Shown: positions 1 through 14,200, counted from the first letter of the stretch. The stretch: DNA of 64,000 nt from Quercus robur (GCF_932294415.1 NC_065545.1:17240857-17304856), one strand, 5' to 3'. Numbers and translations are program-made. Notes: a model not told the origin generated them from the letters alone.

Positions 1-468
1 AGACTGTTTTTAATGCTTCTTTTACCCATGCCTTGTCCCCACTAAAATTCACATTATGAAGAATTATAACCAGCTTTAAGACTAATGAAAGCTGTCCCCT
101 AAAAATCAATCATATTGTTTGAAAAAACAGGTTGTTAATAATATTTATCTTCGGAGTCCTGCCAAACTCAGAAAGTCGGACCGATACAACAGCATGTTTT
201 ACTTTCTGACTACAATGGTTATTAAAAAGTCATTAATTGTGATTGCTTGTCATGGGGTACCAAAATGTTGTATAAATACTAAATAAACAACCTGAATGTA
301 AAAGGAAAAAAAGGTGCAAATAATATACATTGGCACAAAAGGTAATAAAACTTCCAGAACTTTTAACTTGATTTTTCCCGTTGAACTAAATTTAAACCAA
401 TCTTCAAGAAAATGAAGCATCGGGAAGGTAATACGCTCACGATTTGCCTCACTACTAGTATGCCAAAA
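1..468. other. Region downstream of CSN5, no gene seen
   Basis: AT-rich sequence beyond the CSN5 stop codon. It should contain the 3' UTR and polyadenylation region of CSN5, but I cannot place the cleavage site. No other coding signal was seen. Confidence 0.5.
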
Positions 469-3400
469 TCAGGTTTCAATCATTGGTTCAGGGCCAGATG
501 GCTCTGAGCTAGACCTGTTCGATTGTCTCACCGAGTTGAAAAGGATATCCTTGATAACCTGAATGGAAAAGAAAGAGATTTGTTAAAAGCAACACGATAA
601 AGTGTGAAAATGCACAAAAACTGTAAAGGCTAGTCACCTGTGACATTAGACCATGAACCTGCTCCACAGTTATCTTAGCACTGTCTCGAGTAATCTTAGC
701 AAGCTGAGACTCTTCCTGCAATTAATAGACATCAAAACCAAGATTAGGCAACAGAGATGATGAAGTAATGGATGATGAGCAGCTTATAAACTGACAAAAG
801 GAAAGATTTTGTAATTTAATGAATACAAGTAAAATCTGCACCCCTAGCACACAATAGAATCTAAGAGCTATACATTGTTTTATATGTGATATGTGGGACT
901 ACGTGGTAACCAAGTAGATGTAAGGGCAAGATCCATCGGAACGCATTGAAGAGGACATTTTCCTATCTTGAAAAAAGCAGAGATAAAGCACCAATTGAAA
1001 TTGAAAATGAAAATGTTCAGTTTCCCCAAAATCGAGTCCATTTAAAAAATCACAAAGGATCAGAGCACATCTACAGACAAGAAAGTTTTGGGAAAAATAT
1101 GTAGAAATTTGACCACAGTTTTGAAAATCAGACTAGACTGGCAGTGGCATTATAGCCCCGAAAATTTTGAAAATTTTTAATAACACGTGCATGTGTGTGT
1201 GTGTACATTGTTTGGGTATTTAAAAATTTGAATTTGGCCCCCAAAAAATGAGTTAATCCACTGACCCTCAAAAGAAAAAAATATTGGCCAGTTGAAGTAG
1301 TGACCCTAGAAGCCGTCGATTCATCCAAGAACGGAACCCATTTTGGGGTTTTAGGGCCTTTAGATTGCATGTCAGCAACATTGTTTTGTTTTTTTTAATA
1401 AGCCAGAGCAACATTTTTATAAAGAGATATTACTGGATTTGCGAAAAGAATTTCAACACCAAAAATTTACTGTGACTACAATAAATGCTCCCAAGTACAA
1501 GATTACTGTGAAGTATTAAATACCAGTAGAGTATAACTACTCAGCATAAGTTGGTTGTACTAGAAATTTGTATTAGAAGATGGAGAAAAAAGAAATTTTA
1601 GATATAGAAACTAGAAATAGATGGTGGGTTTGAACTTTGAAGGGAGAGAAACAAGTTAGAAATCTGGAGCTCTTAAAGCTCTTTCTGGTTCTGTGTTAGC
1701 TCTAAGAATATGCATAATGTAGTTGTCATTTGTTCTAGGATATGTATAATGGAGTTGTCATTAGTGTGAGAACAATTGGAAGAATTACGAGTGAGTTTCC
1801 CCATCGCAAAGAGTGTGTTTTCAATAGTTTGGATCAATAACTCATAAGGATGGTTAGATCGAAAAGGATGAGAATTACAAAATAAGAGCAGAGTGGATGA
1901 AATGAATAAGGACATCAAGAATATTGCGTGATCATAGAATACTTGTCAAGTTAAAGAGAAAGTTGATCATCAAAAAAATAAAAAGGTTAAGTGGAAAGAG
2001 GAAAGTTTTACAAGACTGCTATAAGAACATCCATGCTATATTGTATTGAATGTTGGGCAAATTCATAAAATGAGTGTAGATAATGAGAATGTTAAGATAG
2101 ATAAGTGGAAATAAAAGGAAAGATAGGGTACGGAATGAAGAATTCGATTAAAGACATGCGTGGCTCCCATTGATGAAAAGATAAGAAAGTGCCACTTGAG
2201 ATTATTTGCTCGTGCAATTACAGGTGCAGTATCACAGTACTTACATGACAAGGTGTGAAGACTTCTACCAAATAACATGTCTAGAAATCTATCTTAACCT
2301 AGCATATCTGCAAGTTGTTTGTCTCAAATCTCCTCAGTAAAGAAAGTTATATTCTGTATATCTCTAAACCCATGGAATGATTAAGCACCAAAAGAATATT
2401 TCTCCCCTCCATAGCAAGCACACTGGGCACTCACCCAACTACCCTCAATTATCTCTGTTGTATGGACCATAAAAACGCAAACAGAAAGACATTCACCAAT
2501 GACGAAAGCGCTACACAAACCCCTCCTCACAATTTTTCTTGTGGCTGCTTGTATGTATCTTGAAATGTCCCATGTCTACAGGCTAAGCACATATTTGAAT
2601 GCCATCCAGTATCACATGATATGTCTAGGAAAGCAGTATGAATGCTCGTATTTGAGAAAATAAAAAGACACTAAAATTTATGAGGTAAGATTTTACCTCT
2701 TTCTTTCTCGTAGGGGGTGCTATCAGTGGCCCAAAGCGGGAGTGAGATAGCTGGTTCTCTGCCTGCTCCAGCTTTTCAGCTGCATGGTGCAGAGGACACC
2801 ACTTAATTAATATAATCTTCAAAATTACTCTAGTCTGAACCATGAAAAGTAATTTGAAATAAAACTAAAGGAACTCGAATTCCATGCTAGGAGATTACCT
2901 AGATCAGAGATTTGTCCTGCAACATAGTCTCCATTACCCAATAAAGGTGAAGATGAAAGGGTATTCACCCAATACTTGTTCCATAGCAGATCCAGGAGGT
3001 GGCAATCAAGAGAAGACTTAAAGTAAGTGATATCCAAAGAATAGTACTGCAAAAACAGAAACAAATGGAGGGAATAAATATACTGGAGAGGAAGCTTTTT
3101 CAAGAAGCAGAAGAGGACGAGATAATAACCTGTTTACAGTGTACACCAAAGTCTTCAATCTTATTCAAAGGGATGGTCTGATACTCAGAGACAGGCTCAT
3201 CTGGAGGCTTATATCCCTCTGGGTATGTCCTGAATGCCCCAATCTCAACTTTTCCAGCAGAGACAGTCCTTGTTGGATCAATAACAACTGCCAAAAAAGG
3301 CTCCTGAAATTGCTGGTTTAGCATTTGTGTTGAAACATCAATACCTGAAAGCCAGCATCCATAGCCAGGATGGGAATGGTACCAGCCAACAACGTTCTCC

Positions 3401-6400
3401 AACCGTCCAGCCTGCACCATAAACATACCCAATAAGAGAACTAATTCCATAAAATAATATACTAAAATACTATTTACACCGTCTAAGTTTGGTGTCACTT
3501 CTAAATCGGTCCCTTCACTATAAAATCTTGCAATGACACCCTCAAGTATTACAACAATGTCAACTTGCCCCTTTAGTCAACATCTGTTAGAATCTTTCTA
3601 TTAACCCTCCCAAAAATAAAGTCATTTTGAAAAGAAAGTATAAGGAAAAAGAAAGCCGTTCTTTGGCAGGTCAACAGTGATAATGCAACAGCATAACGGA
3701 AAGGGCACATTGACATCGTGTGTATATTGTAAGTTTTAAAAGTTGAGGAACTGTTTTAGAAGCAACCAGATATTAGAGGGTGCAAACTGGAAAGTGTATT
3801 TTAGCCTAAATAATACTAGCTTGTAACCCAATGCATATGCATGGGATACATTTACAAATAAGCATAACTAAATGCGTATTAAAATTTTACCAACTTTATA
3901 TATAATATATATTATGTTTGTATATTTGAAAATATAAAATAGCTACTAACAAAATAAATATAAGTTTATTTAAAACAAATGGAAAAAAAAAACATTTAAA
4001 TTGTTATCCATGATATTTTAAATTTTCGTTTGTCCAACCACTATTTGTATAATAATAATAAGAAGAAAAATAAATCAATGATGGTGAATTTTTTAAGGTT
4101 TATTAATTTTGATTCTATGATTTTCTTACTTAATAACTCTTTTAGCACAAAAAACTAAAAAAATTAAATTGGACTTCTTGATTTTTGCAGTGTAGTAAAT
4201 AGTTGCACAAAAAATTAAGAAAAAATTGAATGGGACACATGGCATAAAATTTCCAATTTGAGATCTACATGACAAAACAACCTTAATTTTAGGATTTAAC
4301 TTTCTTTCAGCTTCTACTTTTATATATAGTATTAAGGGTGTCAATGTTCGACCCAACCCATGAACACGACACGAACCCGACACAAGTTTTTTCGGGTTAG
4401 GGTTGGGCCTTAATGGGTTTGGGTCATAAATGGGTTGACCCAAAAGTGACGATAAGAAACATGTCATAAGTGGGTCAACCCGCAGTAGATACATTTGACA
4501 CGCCAATTTATTTGTGTCAACCCGAAATGACTGACTTAACACAACCCGTTTAACTCGTATAACAAATAAATATTTATTTTATTTTAGATTTATCAAATAC
4601 CTTTTATATCCAACATATATTTTAAATTTGAAAAGAAAAGTGAGTAATTACAAAAATTTACAAGGGATATAATTGGAAATTGAAACTTTACAGACCCTAG
4701 AACTACTAATACTTTTTTTTTTTTGACATAGAACTTTCATAAATGAAATTGAATGAGCTTGTGGAAGATGTTATAAATTTGGACATTAACAAAGAATCTA
4801 TGGATAATAATCATGGTCATAGTCAGGATTAGTCTACTGTTTGCTCAAAATCTTTCAATATTGATACTTAGCATTTGGCGAGTTCCAAAGATATTATGTT
4901 TTTGTTGAACTATGTTATTTTATTTTTGTTAAACTTTGTTATTTTGAGTTTGGGTTGAAGTGTATGTACTTCTTTTGGAGTGTAAAGAACTTATTTCTAG
5001 ACGAATGTTATATTTTTGTTGAACTATATTATTTTGAATGTGAATTGAAAACTTGAAGTGTATGCACTGTTTTTTGGGATGTAAAAAAAATTATTTCTAG
5101 ATGGATGTTATATTTAATATTATGCATGTTGAAATGGGTTGTGTTACATTCCTGTTAACCCAACATGACTCGTTTATTAGCGTGTCAAATGTGTTGGGTC
5201 AGGTTAACCCGCCTTATTAGTAGGTTGGGTTAGGATTGAAGGATCATGACACGATTATCAAATGGGTCGGGTTAGGGTTGAGCCATTTAGTCGAATACCC
5301 CTACCTCGACACGACACGATCCCAACACGCTAACCCGAATTGACACCCTTATATAGTATAGTATATATGATATGGGACTTGAATAAAAACTTTTATTGAG
5401 ATGCAATGACTTCCAAATAGCTACTAATCTGGTATAGGCAGACACTATTCATAAACAGAAGAATCTAAGATGACCAATCCAGAGATGCATCATCCAATCT
5501 CCAAAAACAGAAACCAAATAATGCTAACTCACCAAATTCTCAAGACTAGTCATTGACATAAAATTCAACAAAAATGAAGTTTTCATGTGCAAAGACTATA
5601 TATAGATCCTTTCATGTGACAACAACTGCACACAATTGAAAATACAGAGACACATAGTGCTTACTAAGCATTTGCTAGAAGCTCAGTTATATTTTGGGAA
5701 GGAATGGAATGGGTGGGAGGGACCACTCATTCCTCTCTATTCTCTTAAAACCTCAAATTTTCATTCCACCCGAAATTGAGAGGAATGGGAGGAAATGGAA
5801 TTAGATTTAATGAATTTATTACTAAAACTCCCAAAAAACCCCTATATATTCAGCCATTTATTTTAAAATAAGAGTCTAATAGTAATATTGTCATAAAATG
5901 ATTCCATTCCTTTTCCTCTATGTTACTCCCAAACAAAGTTACTTAATTCCATTCTATTCCTTTCCCTCGCTTAAATACATTCCATTCCATTCCTTTATAA
6001 TCATTCCATTCCATTCTCTTATGAACCGAACTCCCAAACGAAGCCTTAAAGACTGCACAAGCTTAACCTAAATGGCTTTAAACAAAAAGGGATTTCATCC
6101 AATCGTCTTCTCACCAACCAAACAGTAATTTAGTAATAACTCAGATTCTAAACAAGAAAAAAACCCTAATAAATTTATTTAGTCATTCTAAATTCAAAAT
6201 TATCTACAATGTAATACAATGTAGAATTCATAAACCTCCCACAAAAACCAATCCCAATCAAAACTTAAACAAACTTAGGGTTAGGGTTAGGGTTAGGGTT
6301 AGGGTTTAAAGAAAGATAGAAAGCGAACCTGCTTGTTAGTCTGAGAATAATCAACCATATACTCATACGCATCAGCCTGAGCATTAACCCTAGTCTCCGT

Positions 6401-6781
6401 CCCTTCCACGGGCAAAGCAAAAGCGTCCATCACGATTATCGCATCGCCGTCGGTTTTTCCTTGCATGAGGCCCATGACCTCGATGGTACCGCCGGAGCGC
6501 GCGTGGACCACCATCTTGAGCAGCGCGAGTGCGGAGATCTTGACGCGCTTGAAGTAGTGAGGGTCATTGGCCCAGGGTTTCTCTTGCTGGAACTTGGCCT
6601 GCGCCGATTCGTCGTAATAGAATATTGCGTCGGACGCTGGGTCCGGACTCGTCGTTGTTGTTGCTGTTGTTGTTGGTGCTGCTGGTGTCGTTGATGATGA
6701 TGAAGGAGGGTCTACGGTGATTATGTTGTTCTCTAGCTCCCATGTTTTTTGGGCTATTACTGATGATGGAAAGGGCTCCAT
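469..6781 (-). CDS. CSN5: COP9 signalosome subunit 5 (JAMM deneddylase), six exons
   Basis: Catalytic subunit of the COP9 signalosome; family members remove NEDD8/RUB1 from cullins in the nucleus and cytosol and so control cullin-RING ubiquitin ligases and light development. Exons on the minus strand: 6781-6329, 3411-3130, 3046-2899, 2779-2697, 715-638, 558-469. All boundaries are GT-AG and phases sum to 378 codons including the stop (377 residues; Arabidopsis CSN5 is about 357). The zinc site is complete: Glu101 in the [12 protein letters not shown] stretch, then His163, His165 and Asp176 in [15 protein letters not shown], with the same spacing as known CSN5. The ATG at 6781 is chosen because [17 protein letters not shown] matches the conserved N-terminus. 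Residues about 26-51 are a Ser/Thr/Ala/Pro-rich insert encoded by a GTT/GTC-type trinucleotide run. Intron 1 (2.9 kb) and intron 4 (2.0 kb) carry transposon remnants. The window shows no frameshift or internal stop. Confidence 0.96.
1918..2245 (+). mobile_element. RTE-type LINE reverse transcriptase C-terminal fragment
   Basis: Inside CSN5 intron 4. Plus-strand translation gives, in broken frames, the conserved end of plant RTE LINE polyproteins: a DHRILVKLK stretch, then [18 protein letters not shown], then [19 protein letters not shown]. Several stops and small indels (including extra sequence near 1960-2000) show that it is long dead. Only this 3' coding part was recognised; the 5' limit is uncertain. 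Confidence 0.7.
4333..5351. mobile_element. Non-autonomous hAT transposon in CSN5 intron 1
   Basis: Ends are the inverted pair TAAGGGTGTCAAT (left) and ATTGACACCCTTA (right), typical of hAT elements. It is bordered by identical 8-bp target duplications TATAGTAT at 4325-4332 and 5352-5359. The subterminal parts are rich in short motifs of the GGGTTGGGTTAACCC and ACACGACACGA kinds, in opposite orientation at the two ends. There is no transposase. It lies in a 2.9-kb intron and should be spliced out. Confidence 0.88.
5690..6045. mobile_element. GGAATGG-rich MITE, probable Harbinger type
   Basis: The 356-bp segment is flanked by TTA at 5687-5689 and 6046-6048. Its ends carry inverted GGAATGGAATGG / CCATTCCATTCC clusters and a TTTGGGA motif near both termini (right end GGCTTCGTTTGGGAG on the minus strand). 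The outermost left end is degraded, so the call is moderate. Confidence 0.6.
6275..6304 (+). repeat. Five TTAGGG hexamers (interstitial telomere-like run)
   Basis: Five perfect TTAGGG units end 24 bp from the CSN5 exon 1 donor (CCCTAA in the transcript). The usual plant telomere unit is the heptamer TTTAGGG; this run uses the hexamer. It may be replication slippage of a telo-box-like AACCCTAA motif, which is common near plant housekeeping promoters. Confidence 0.85.
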
Positions 6782-8252
6782 TGTTTGAATGTTTTGTTTT
6801 TTTTTTCTTTTTCTTTTTCTTTTTTGGTTTTGGGGATTTGGTTTTAGTTTTATAGTTGGGGAAGATGCGAAGCGTGGCGGGTTGTTTTTTGTTTTTGGGG
6901 TTTTCACTTTTTTAGAGTCAGTGAACTCTGGAGTAGAGAGTGAAGATAACAACACGACTGTGTTTTTGGGCCTTTATTATGGGCTTGACTGCGAACGAAG
7001 CAACCCCAACGACTAGGGCCTAACCTTATACTCCTATATGGCTTTCTAATTAAATGTTATAGTGATACATTATCCAAAAAAAAAAAAAAAAAAATTACTA
7101 CTAATACCATTGGGTGATGGAATTGAAATTTATATAGTTACTTACTACTGCTAGTAATAGTAATAGCATACTCATACAATGTACAAATTAATTAAAAATT
7201 AAAAATAAATCACATTTTTACCTTGAATAAATTGACTATCCTTTCTACACATGAATTTTACAATATATATGCACCTACCAACATGATAATAATTATTCTA
7301 TATATATATTTTTTAAATAACTTGAAACTTTGCTAATAGAATCCTAGTTGGAGTTTAATTTAATTTAATTTTATTATTATTATTTTTTCGATAAAGAGAA
7401 TTTTATTAATTAGGTACTACTAACAATTAATAAGTCACTTGATGTTTTATATATATACATATATATTTATATCTATATATTTGTTTTGGATGAATACTAA
7501 ACTATGTTTATTAATCAAAGAGAGTGTAGCCAAATTTTATTGTATAATATATGATATGATGTGATGTAATTTTATCCTATTAGTTCATTATCTAATACCA
7601 AAGTCAACAAGTCTACATGAATGATGGTGTATGTAGAATACTGTCTCTTATAATAATGTTCTTGCCCAAACCTGAAAATAATCTTCGAAATCTTACATCT
7701 CACATCTTACTGTTGCATTCATTGAATGTATAGTATTGGTTGTCTTGTTGAAGACATGAAGTGCAATGTAATTAAGAAAAAATAAAAATAAAAAACGTAT
7801 ACGCTGCTAATATAATGATAGGAAAGATAAACCATGACATGATTAATCGTATGACAGGGCTTTAACAAAATCTCAAGTTAAGATATAACTAGATGCAAAT
7901 TCATTGCACTAAGGTTTCCTTTCCATGGCGCAAGGCTACTACACTAGGGTAATATGTGACTACATGCATAATCCATTTCATGCAAGTATTCCCATTAATG
8001 TTCTTACAAGTTACACCCCGAGTATTTCCAACTTCTTGGAATCTTGGCTAAATGGGGACCTACATCTCATCGGGTAAAACACCCGAAGGAAATCAAGAAA
8101 AAGAAAATAAAAATCCCTACCTAGTTAATTTAAACTCAATAAGTATCAATTTAATAACTTACAAATGCCTTGCCTGCCGTGTCATTATCCTTAATTTCCT
8201 AGACTAGTTTACATAAAATTATACAGTTATAGTACAACATGAGAATCTGGCA
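6782..8252. other. CSN5 promoter side and KAKU4 3' side
   Basis: The 1.47-kb space between the CSN5 start codon and the KAKU4 stop codon must hold the CSN5 5' UTR and promoter. The first 50 bp upstream of the ATG are pyrimidine/purine-biased (CAAAACAAA and AAAAGAAAAAG types on the transcript strand). The rest is AT-rich with poly-A and TA runs. No open gene was seen, and no promoter element can be assigned with confidence. Confidence 0.5.
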
Positions 8253-11200
8253 TCATTTACCCCTACCCCTGGATCCCCTGGATCTGCCCCTCCTATTATA
8301 TCTGCTCATTTTGTTTCCTTGTTGCTTCTCAACAACGGCGCTGGTCTTATCCACCATATCATTTTTTGAAATTGGCTGAGACAGGTCCTGTGATAACTCT
8401 TCATACCGCATACTAGAACTGTTTTGGGAGTCATTGGCAATGGCATCATTTTCATTTATATTTGTTGGGACCTCCATAGAAGCTTCACTCAAAAACTCAC
8501 AAGTTTCTTCCAGAGGGGCACCTGTAGCTACCTTATCATGGCTTGAACTAATGCAGTTGTCTTCCTCATTAACTGGCATGGGAACTTGTTCTGTATCCAG
8601 TCCCGCAATCAAGCTGAAAGGCAAGGGACTCGATTTAATAAAAATTATTTTAAATAATGAAGCCTTAAAAGTAAGGGGCCAACTACCCTTTTACCTAGAT
8701 CCTGAAGATGGAAAAACGTCACCAGCAAATGCACTTGCTTTTCCAGCCACTTCTTTTGATGTTAAGAAGTTTTCTTCATGTAATGCTGAATCTAAATTTG
8801 CATTCAGAAGATGAGATTATAAAGATGCTAAAAGTAGAACACAAATTGACTGATTTTACATGAAACAAGACCCCGTCTCAGGGGAGAAAAACAAAAAACA
8901 CCAGGAAATCCACATCTACATGGAATTCATTCAGGAAAACATGTTGGTCTAACCAATCCATCAAGAGGGGAGAAACAAAACAGGACCAAGCAAACAGAAC
9001 CAAACTGAAAATTGCCACCCCCTTCAAAATGTGATAATAAGAGAGTAAAATGAACTTATCGGAGAAAACCGAAATACTCAGGGAGTGTATTGAAGCCATC
9101 CTATAATTTTTTTTTTTTTTTTGATAAATGGATAGACAGAACATGATAGTTACATAAATCTCACAAAAAGGACAGCTATAAAGCTAAAAGTGGTCAACAC
9201 AAGATCAAACACAAGCACTGCAAAATGTCAATTTACATTGTAACAACAATTAATAGTTTCTTTCATTCTACGCATCCCGATAAAATGGCAACAAATAATG
9301 TAAAGACAATTTTCAATTCTAAAAGGCAACTGATGTGCCCAGAACTCTAACCTGGTAGGGTTCCTCCAACAATAGAGTTATGTAGCTCGTTCATCACAAT
9401 AGTGTCCTTAAGCTCATCAACATTGCCAGCACCAGCATCACTGTGATACACATAAAATGACAAAGTTTCAAAACCAGGAATGACAATTACCTTGCCAAGA
9501 CAGGAAAAAAGAGAGGGCTGGTGGACTGGAGAGAGATGGTGTGTGTGTGTTTTTGACTACATCCAAATCCTTCCAAACTACGTAAGCTATAACATTGATG
9601 ACGGAACCATAGCGTGATTAGAGAAACAATATACTCTTGGAAGACTGATTCTGCAAGTGTCCATGGTACCTAGTTAGGTTTTTATATTTTATTTGGTTAT
9701 TTTAGGGTCAATGGTATTTAAGTAATTCTCCAATTGTTGGGTATGGGACATAGTTGTGGGGCTTGGGTTTTCTTTGGTTAATAAGTCTTATTTAATTTAT
9801 GGGCTTTATGCGTGGGCTTTGGTTCAATTCAATTAGAATTTGGTTTACTAATCAAAGTCGAAGTCCTAAATTTACTAGGAGACGTTAAGATTTAGGGTCT
9901 ATATTAGTGTCTTGTTGTACTTGAACAAGGGGAAGTTGATCAATAAAACATTTGGTGTTTTCTTCAGCCTTATTTTTCCCCCTCCCTTTCTATTCTATTT
10001 TCTTCTTCTCTTTCTTGCCGTACCACATGCATTGTTTATGTATACTGTTCACAAGCACTGTTTACGTGTACCATTCATGCTCATTGTTCTTAAATTGTGA
10101 AGAAATGCAATTTATGTTTCTTCTTACTTCATTCTTGAACCCTAGCCCTTCTTTTAGAAGATTCTAAACCTTATATGCACAAATTCTTCTAAACCTTAAC
10201 CCACATGTACAACCACAAGCACACACAGACAAATTCTCCAATTTATCTTATGTCAACCATTCATCCTAGGCGCTTGTAAGCTCAGAAACAATAGAAACTG
10301 TTACAATATTCTTACTAAAAAAATGTAACTCTACCTAATTTTTTTGACAGGTAAATAGTGTAATTTTATTAATAAATGAAAAATATAAACTTTGAGTTCA
10401 CGATGATGAACACAAAGGAACAGAAAAAATGAATACAACAAAATCATTTTTTGGCAAGTGTAAGAGAATCTAGAAAATCAAGAACCCCAACTAAAGAGCA
10501 ACAGCTATAAACTATGGAGTAAAAATTTGTAACATCCTGGTATATACAATACACTAACAAAGCTTGAAAAAAAAAACCACAATAAACAAAACAAAACGAA
10601 AATTAAAATTAAAAGATTGAAGCTGCCCTAGAATATAAACACAAAAGGAAACACCAACTAACCAGGGTGACACAGTCTTAATAACTTCTAATGACTGAAT
10701 TCTTTCTCCATAGCTTAATATCCCTTCCATTCCATCCAGCAAACCTATATTACATGATTTTTCATTAGTAAGAAACACTTCTTTTCAGAATAAAAGGGAA
10801 AGCAAAACTCTTTGTTACATGTCTATCAAGGCAAAAGGTACAAAAAAGGGGAATATAACCTTGTAAATTCATTTTAAACAGACAAATTGGAGAGTGTTAG
10901 TGTGTTTGTGTACTTTATTTACATTGTTGGCCACTTCCTATTAGTTACTTGAAAGCCAGCAGATAGCCTTTTTCTGATTCCCCTGAAAGCAAAAGGTAAT
11001 TTTTGCCCATGGAAAATTCACAATCATTTTTAAGTGTGATCTCCTTAACTGCTAATTATCAAATTCTAGTAATCTAAAATAAAAACTATTCCGAAAGAAA
11101 AAATGAATGGAAAAATATACCACAGTTGACAGCAAGAAACACATTAATTAACAGAAGTACTAGCAAAGATCCATTATGTTGCTGGGACGCTAGACTTTAA

Positions 11201-14200
11201 TGATGGTGAAGAGAGATTACCAAGATCAACTTCTTTTCCCTCAGTGATCTGAGTAGCTTCCAAATCCTTCACACCAAAATGGTTATTTGTGTTAGTCATT
11301 CTATTGACCTGTATTAAACATGAGCTACAGGAAAAGAATTCTTGCATTTTTATCAGCTAATTGCAGCAAAAATGGAGTAAAAGAATATGAACAAACCATT
11401 TAGATTTCTTATATTAGACTAGAAATGAACATACATACATATATATAAATACTTACATATATACTATAAATGAACATAAACTAAAATTAAATAAATAAAT
11501 AAATACTTATAAAATAAAATAAAATAAAATAAATAAAACTATAAATTCCTATTCCACTACTCACCTGATTTTGTTCAGAAATGATAATTTCTGGGTTGTG
11601 TAACAAAGCTTCCTTTTGTGGCCCATCTTGTGTCAATGAAACTGAAGGGCAGAAAATGAAGTTCCAAGTCTTAGATTTCTACATTTTACTTTCTTTATAT
11701 TCTATAAATTAAGACAGGTTTGACAATTAGGCAATCTATTCTGCCATTGATTACATTAGATTACTGGAATAAACCAACAAATTCCCTTCAAACTAGTAAT
11801 TAAGACTATGCTTGGGAAGCCATGAGATGTCAATTGTCCTGTCCTATGGCCAAGTTCAAAGACACATCTATTGGTTATGTAGAGTTGTGCATTTTATCTC
11901 CCTTACCATCTTCTAGTTTTTCACCTGCTAAAGAATTTGGGCTACTTTTATGTCCTAAAGTCAATGCAGACCAATCAATTTTAGAGGATGGCAGAGTCCT
12001 TAGCATCTCCTCTGTTGCCTTTGATCGCACTCTTCGTATTTCCTCCTGGATATTCCAAGAGCCAGTGGCTGGAGATTCCCTTTTCAGCTGCTCTCAGTTT
12101 TCAGCACATAACCATAATAAATTGAGTCAGCATAATGCAGGGAAGAAAATGCATCTATTTTTTCCATTCTTTTAAAACCACAAGCACAAGAAGTTGGAAA
12201 AAATGATTAAAACAATTTTCCTACTGATAAAAAAAATTTGATTAATTTTCCCATACTATTATATATATATAGACAAGTATTGCTCCCACAAAATATATAA
12301 GAAGAATGTTTGACTTACCACTTTAAAATGAAAGGATGATAACCAGATATAAAAAAGAAACAAAATCAACTAACTAGCTTTCCTTCTTACCATAAACATA
12401 TTAAGAAGAAAATGGATCAAGATGAAAGTACTATATTATCAGTTTTAAGAATTGTTTTAGACTTTCAATTTCAACCACATTTCTCACTTTCCAGGCCTTC
12501 AATTTAATGACTTCCTGGTTAAAATTAAAACCATTATCCTGGTAGAATTCATTATACACTAAGCACATATTTCTCTGAAATATACACATACTTTCATCAT
12601 GAAACAAGACAGTTTGAAAATAGAGGGTGAACACACCCTTCTGTTTACTATCAATTTAGGTACCAGTCAAAAATAAGTACCAACAAAACAAAATAAATAA
12701 AAGTAGCAACAAAACAATATATTCATAAATGGAACAGAATTTTGCAAATAGTACCTTAGATGAAGATGCAGAATTCCCACCAATTGAATATGATGTTTCT
12801 TCCGCAAAAAGCTGCATCCCTATTGGTGATGGGGATTTCAATTCAACATGCTCTGCAGAAGGAGATGCCCATGGAGGACGTGCCCGCATGTATGATTTGG
12901 CCATATCCGCTGGTGAACCCACCTGATCTTCAGTCACCTGCATCAGTAACACTCGGTTTTCAGAATTGAGATGAAACCAACAATTCATCAAACTTACAAA
13001 AACAAGCTTTTTCTATTGCAAGAAAAACAGTCTATTGCCTTTTCTATTAAAAGATCGATATCACTAATAGGTTAAGTGTACGTTTGGAAAAAAGCATAGA
13101 GCTTTTTGCTTTTTGTCTCAACTTCCACACACATACAAACCCTCAAAAAAAAAAAAAAAAAAACTAGCTCTTTCAAAATAAGCTAACTTTTTACTTTTAT
13201 CTTGGAGGCAACAGCAGTTATGCCCCCTATAATTTTGTTTGATTTAAAGAGTCAACATATGTTTATCCCCTCCAATTATAGCTTCACTACTTGCATTTAA
13301 TGAGACCTTCCTCCACAAGAAAACAAATGACAATATTTAATGACATATGTATTTCTAACTATATATTTAATGACCCTAATCTGTTGAGGATCCATAGCCG
13401 ATCCCAATATTTTTGGACTAAGGCTTTGTTGTTGTTGTTGTTGTTGTATATATTTCTAACTATTTAACGACACAAATAAGATATGAATAATAAGCAATAA
13501 ACAATTGTGAAACCCAATCCTGGATAAGGGTATAAAAATGAATCACCGCTTGAGATGGACAACAAACTTCCACCTCAAACATTTATCAAGCCACATATGT
13601 TAGGCTTTCTCTTGAAAAGTATGTCAATCAGTTTCTCAGCACTGGAAAATAAGCAATGGTTTCTTCTTCAGGGATCCCAAGAAGCAAAAAGCCAATCTGG
13701 TACCTAATGGAATGGGGCATAAACAAGAATTTGGGTGCTAAACATAAGTATGAGGAATGAAGTTACTTGGATAAGTAGGCCTACTCAACAACTTGAAATG
13801 TACTGAAATTGACAAGAGGATGAAGCTAATATACGGTTTAATTAACATGTCTACAAAAAGCACCAGGAAAGTAAAAATAAGGTAAAGAATTGGTGACCAC
13901 CATAGACTACACAGCACTTAAATAAAATTAAGTTGGGAGAGTGTTACAAATTTAAAATATAATAATAAAACTCTTTAAAGAAAATGGAATAATTAATATA
14001 AACCAAACGTCTAAGAGTACACAAATGGAGGGTTTAAATGAATGAAATGGGTGGACATCCTAGAAAATTATGAAAAAATCAATCCAAGGATTCCCTAGAA
14101 AACCACAACCATAGTAGAGTAGAGAGAGCCTAGTGCTAGTTGGAGTATAAAAAATATAGCTTTGTTGAAATGCAGAAACTCCTGAATCTGCAATAATAAA

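Noticed and set aside
6461-6694. Plus-strand open frame opposite CSN5 exon 1
   Set aside because: A shadow of the highly conserved CSN5 coding exon; its Cys run is only the antisense of the trinucleotide repeat.
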